From Pleurobrachia bachei (Eukaryota > Ctenophora > Tentaculata > Cydippida > Pleurobrachiidae), in assembly GCA_000695325.1 (NCBI GenBank), contig AVPN01000542.1:20808-47098 (forward strand): DNA of 26,291 nucleotides, given 5' to 3'. The stretch's first letter is position 1. Each line of letters begins with the position of its first letter. Shown piece by piece: positions 21,342 to 26,291 of this stretch. A model generated the notes under the pieces. That model ran no database searches and was not told the origin of the DNA. It saw only the letters and a program-made list of their open reading frames with translations. A program made the position numbers and the translations under genes.

Positions 21342-21770
21342 CTATCCTACTTGGATTATATTGTTTTTGATGTAGTACTTTCCGCCCGGGTCCTCTAAGC
21401 GAAGCCTTTTCAAGGTATTTATAAGGGCTTTTCGCTCCTTAATTTGAATCGGTGTTAAATCTGGAGACAAGTAAACAGTTGCGAAATGTTCCGAATTCTT
21501 GAGCTGTCGTGACTTTATTAGCAGCGCCATAAGTGTTGCCCTTCTCTCAAAAGAAAGCAAAAGTGGTCGAGGGCCCTTTTCGTTTCTCTCACCGATACGT
21601 TGCATTGAGTTAACTTTCGGTGCAATTACTGGAGATTCTGAAATATTCTCCTTGTAACAGGTAACCGGTAGACCACTAATTCCAGTATAATTATACAGCA
21701 TATATTTTAGAAAAATTAGGTCATACGGACATACTACCTGAGAGATTATTATTTCACTATAAAAAGTAAA
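21342..21770 (-). pseudogene. LINE ORF1-like C-terminal fragment
   Basis: About 142 codons are open, with ATG at 21701. Residues such as RPLLLSFERRATLMALLIKS then VYLSPDLTPIQIKERKALI and YYIKNNIIQV recall the C-terminal part of ORF1 proteins of non-LTR retrotransposons (a [DN]LTP motif followed by a Lys/Arg-rich helix and a short beta hairpin). ORF1 proteins bind RNA. The 5' part of the frame (21624-21770) also occurs in unit 1, where the homology breaks at 12163. No reverse transcriptase ORF is nearby. It could instead be an exon of an unknown gene, as CTCTCAG before it resembles an acceptor. Confidence 0.45.
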
Positions 21771-24700
21771 CTAATTCTGACAGACAGTACCCAATACTGC
21801 AGAATACTGCAGCTGTAGTGGGCACTGTCTGTATATTTTCACTTTATCAGGCGGCAGCACTTAGCATAGACAATTGGCATTGGACAAACCTCAAAAACAA
21901 TTAAAACCCCTCATTCCCCCCATTTTGTAGACGTAGTATGATAGTCTAGGTACGATACCACAATTACATTGTCCAAGAGCTGGCGGTCGAGCTACCACGT
22001 GCCCGTGAAAATTAACTCTCTCTCACACACACACACCTACTCTCGCTCTCACCCTTAATATCTGTCACGATCTCTCGACTGCCATGCCCCATGTCCACGT
22101 GCGGTGGCATGTAGTACACCACCCTATACCGGGATGTATTAGTGGGGGAATAATACTAGAGAAAATCGTGCCAATATGAATCTTTATCATGGTAGATCAA
22201 TCTAACACAAAGAAACTGAATAATGAATACAATAAATAAACAAGGCACGGGGATTCATTTCGTTTCACCCAGTCGCTCTATTCACTAACTAATCGCTCTA
22301 GTGCAGCAGTGCACGCCTATATAATAACTGTTATCTACTGGCTAGTATAACTCGACATAAGCTATATAATACTGGCTAACCCTAAATGGTAGCTCTGCCG
22401 CTAAGAGCCTTTGTGGTGACTATTGGTCCCTGACCACTATAATCATTAGCTCGAGGTTTAATTACTCCCTCTCTCTCTCCCTCTCTCTATCCCTGTCCCT
22501 CTCTATTTCAATTGCTGCAACGACTCTGTAGAAGTAACGGTAGAAGCAATTATACCCTTGTCTCCGCGTGTCTCGACAAAGAACCGATATAAACTGTTGA
22601 TCAACTGAAAAATGTTTTTAGTCAAATGGTCCTCTACTTTCGGGGAGGTCAATGGTCATCCTCCAGACGCAGCAATCACAAACAATGGCACGGGCCTCCC
22701 TCGCTTTGCCTATGTGTGGATCTACCTACCCTCTAACTCTTACTCTAACTATATTCTCACTCATACATTATCCCCTGCTCAATATTGACTATAGTGGGCA
22801 ACAGCATGAGAAAGTGTGCCGGGGAAGACCAAGGAACGGTAATATATGCTAGAGAACCAAAGCTTCACACATTCACAGTCTCCCTCTATAGATCGTCTAT
22901 CCCACTTTAACGCGTAGGCCTGCTCTGTCTAAATCTCATACAAACATCACAGAACCATAGATTGCGTGACCCCATGCTTCCCCTTCTAAAAAACGACAAA
23001 AAACAACACCCCAGGAAAGTATTCGAATATATAGTAACTAGCCGATGGCAGATTGCCATGAACTGTTGCAAGTGATCTTTAGAGGTATTAGATACTATAA
23101 TAGATCTCTCCTTTCCCTCTCAAGTCTCAAGATCCCCCTTGCTGCACGTTGTGCACACTGACTAAACACGACACATTTAATAACATAAGCTGTACCACCA
23201 CAGCCACACCACGTGGCCAGTGGTATTTGACAATCAAGTGTATCAACACACTGCAGTGCGGCCTTTAGTACGAGCTTCCTAATGTGCTCGTAAGGATGAA
23301 TTGACAGTGTCAAGGGATGAATAGCAGGGAGCTGAAGTGTAGAGAGGAGCTGCAGTTCTTGCCTGACATAGCATTTCTTGCCTGACAAAGTGCATCTTGT
23401 TGACAAGTAATATGTATACACAGCTTATACTGTATATGCAAACTGGTACTAGTCAATTATGGTCGGATATAGGATAAAATATTGATACAAATTACACGTT
23501 TCCTATGTACTGAGTTCCGGGAAAGACAAATAACGTTTCTATCTATCCAGGTACAGTGGAATCAAATAAATTACAACCTCGCTCTCTCGCCTCTCTTATT
23601 TTCTCACTCTCTCCTCCAATTCTCTCCTCCAGACACTGTAAAACTGCCCTCTTGAAATGTTCGACACAACTCCGCTAATTAGCAAGCTGATTTTAGTACC
23701 GAACTACCGTATGGGGGCATGCAGGCTACATGGCAAGTGTTATAGAGCTGTTGCAATTTGCATGCCTCTCTCTCATATGTGCGAGTTACAATACAGTTGG
23801 CCTGTACACATGCTACGTGGCAAAGCTCGGAGGGAATTATTATGAGTTCTACTTAACACACCTGTGAGTTTTCTTGTTAGATTTTATGAGAGATAGATAG
23901 AGGGACTGAGAGAGGGAGAGGTGGGAGAGAAAAGAGAGTCGCTCAGTTTATGGCTAAACAAAGGTGAATATGAAAGGAAACAAAAGAAAATGAAGAAGAG
24001 GAAAACAAGAGTTAGAGAGAGAGAAACTAAAGGATGCGAAGGGGACTGATTGTAGAGAGTTCGAGAGAGAGAGCTGCACCTGCACATGTTTATAACACAC
24101 AGTAATGAGAGAATCAGGGAAATAAACACACGTGCTTTCCATCTATTTCATGCTGGTGACCGTGAATCATAACCACCTTCAGTTGGTGACATTGGCACCT
24201 GTGTGTGGGGATCGCACTAGGTGGCTATGTCGCCAACACCTTCAGTAGGTATCCCACTATTTTCCCTGCCATTGTGAATGCCGAAGAGAAAGGTTACGAG
24301 TAACCAAAATCTTGGAGGGGAATCCGAGAATCTCCAACCGGGGATTTAATCGAAACTCAGTAGAGATGATTAAAAATGAATATATCTCTCGAGCATTGTA
24401 CTGGAATAATGGACGCGGAAAAGTGCAAACATTCTATTGTTTTCTTACTATGCACCATGCGGAAAGGTGGGTAGTAATAACTCGGTCGAATAAGATATTT
24501 CTATGGAATTCAAGTAGTAAAGAAAGGGAGAGGATAGGTAGAGAGGGGTACATTCAACCTGTAGAAACTGTGTAACACAGTGGTCAGTGCACTTCCTGAT
24601 GTGATCAACCAGCTGCACTTTTGTTGCTCAGAGATCTCTCGAGAGTGAGAAAGAGAGAGGGAGTGAGGGAGAGAAGGAGGGAGAACGGGTATCTCTCAAT

Positions 24701-26291
24701 TAAGAGAAAAATATAATTGAGAAAGAAAGAAATGAGTAAAATGGAGGAAATATAAAAAATTTATATAAATAAGAAATTATTGGAGAACAACAAAGCATTC
24801 TTGACATTATCAGGGGTGACGCCTCCTCTCACTCTCGGATTTTCTTTACAGCTGTCATTGTCGATCAACCTAAATAACCAGTTTGTTGGCGCCTGGCATT
24901 CTCTAGAGAAAGAAGAAGTCGACCATTGTTATGAGCATGTGCAATTAAGCTTCCACAATATACATTACTAAGACCGGAAGTTTAATATTGCATTATATAT
25001 GTGCAGTAGGGCCCATAGACCTATCATGGTACTGCAGCCCAGCTCAATGGGACGCACCTAGCTTCCGCAGCAGCTAACAAGAGGAGGAGGAGGAGGGTTT
25101 GGGTAACGTGTCCCTCATAGCTAGTGGTGGCCCTATTGAAATTACGTATATACAAATGTACGTTGAATGTTCGTTTACAATGAGACTCAAAGGGATGAAA
25201 ACAAAGTTATAAAAGAGATCCATGATACAAACTGAAATACGACATATCATGATTCCTATGGTCATCCCTGAAGAACAAACGCTTGTATGTAAACAAAGAA
25301 TATTACCCAACTCCTTTGGCAACTATAGCTATATCAGTTGGACAATGATCAACACTGGATATGTCGAACTAAGAAGAGAAGCTCCCGCACAGTAATCACA
25401 AATAATAAGCAATCATCTCTTTCCCTCTCTCTCAGAGGATGTGTGTTTGTCTGTGCGTTCCAGTAAAAAATCAGACTTTGCATCTGTCACCATGTTGGTC
25501 TTGATGACAAGTTAGTGATTTAAAATAGTGCCATCAAGTCATATCCGATATTCCACTAACTTGTCACCACTAACGTGTCACCTAGCAGCTGTGGCTGTGT
25601 AGCAAGAGAGCGGCCCTTTAACGAGTGGACCGTGTGAAAATCGTATTATTCACGTCGATAATTGAATTCAAACTAGAAACATAGTAATACGATTCGAATT
25701 ATAGTCCTTGCCTATAGGGGGCATTGGACATCCTATAGGAGCTTTGTGAGCAAAAAAAACTATTGGCTATTATTTTGTATCGATACCCCAAAATACTGAT
25801 GGCTTATGAGCTTATTGGCTATCAAAAAAGTTGTATAGTTCATAGTATGAACTATACAATTTTTTTGAATAGTATTAACTTAAGGTGGGTAGTGTCGTAA
25901 CGATTACCTACAACTATGGCTAATGCAACTAAAAGAATCTATTAGCCATAGATGTATGCAACTATGACTAAAAGATTCTTTTAGCATAGATGCATACAAC
26001 TATGGCTAAAAGAAATGTGATCTGATGAGGTTCTATTAGCCATAGCTAATGAGAGTGAGAGGGACGTCAGAGGGGCATGAGAGGGGCATGGGAGGGGCAT
26101 GGGAGGGGCATGAGAGGGGCATGAGGAGGGACGTGAGAGGGACGTGAATTTATGAGTTATCGAATCATCCAACCATATTATTGAACTTGATAATCATTAT
26201 GGGGACAAATTTGAACGATTTACATCATAATAAACCCAACCATACATCAATCATAATTACACAATCAGTTCCTTTTTGATATAATGATAAA
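21624..26291. repeat. Repeat unit 3, runs to the window end
   Basis: Matches unit 1 from its left edge and unit 2 from 21898 onward. 21624 to about 22167 is unit-1 type, about 22168-22310 unit-2 type, about 22315-22390 unit-1 type again, then unit-2 type. It lacks the foldback insertion. Small ORFs (for example 23095-23421 on the - strand and 24312-24575 on the + strand) are shared with the other copies but show no recognised domain. Confidence 0.9.
25142..25191. other. 50-nt direct-complement tract (vs 17775-17824 and 20385-20434)
   Basis: TTACGTATATACAAATG here against AATGCATATATGTTTAC in both other copies, complementary in the same direction for 50 of 50 bases, with identical flanks (CCCTATTGAA before, GGGATGAAAAC after, the latter as in unit 2). 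Unit 3 is the changed copy. Confidence 0.95.

Noticed and set aside
12163-26291. LTR or Polinton-type virus-like element as identity of the repeat units
   Set aside because: No capsid, integrase, polymerase or reverse transcriptase motif and no TG...CA terminal repeats were seen.

Overview
The window is eukaryotic and probably from an early-branching animal with a compact genome. A sponge is my best guess, but that is inference. It has many short GT-AG introns, a COPII-type Sec23 family gene, a seven-helix class A receptor, and a large block of young repeats. No prokaryotic, tRNA or rRNA feature was seen.

Left part (1-4055): a 12-exon + strand gene for a divergent Sec23 family protein of about 698 aa. 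It has a zinc finger, trunk, beta/helical region and C-terminal gelsolin-like domain, and all splice phases close.

Middle (4056-11117): a convergent - strand gene for a class A-like GPCR. Eight exons give 384 aa. Its 3' half is rearranged. Exons 5-7 exist twice (8425-9155 and 6925-7747) as an in-frame 360-nt cassette. Exon 8 exists twice (6134-6322 and 4824-5012) inside a nearly perfect 1.1 kb duplication that also carries the last codons of the Sec23-like gene. The two genes meet tail to tail and their poly(A) signals suggest overlapping 3' UTRs.

Upstream of the receptor (11118-12162) I see no complete gene, only two unrecognised overlapping open stretches and a palindrome.

Right part (12163-26291): long direct repeats. 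Unit 1 is partial (12163 to about 13965), unit 2 is 14405-18930, a partial copy of its right part is 19252-21121, and unit 3 runs from 21624 to the window end. These hold hairpins, microsatellites, a minisatellite, a foldback insertion and a LINE ORF1-like fragment, but no convincing host gene. Unit 3 is a mosaic of units 1 and 2.

The strangest signal is in these repeats. At three places two otherwise nearly identical copies differ over exactly 50 nt, and there one copy is the base-by-base complement of the other read in the SAME direction (not the reverse complement). The tracts are 16202-16251 vs 23686-23735, 16940-16989 vs 24420-24469, and 25142-25191 vs 17775-17824, each matching 50 of 50. 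Antiparallel DNA recombination cannot make this, so it is either a data or assembly artefact, a deliberate edit, or something undescribed.
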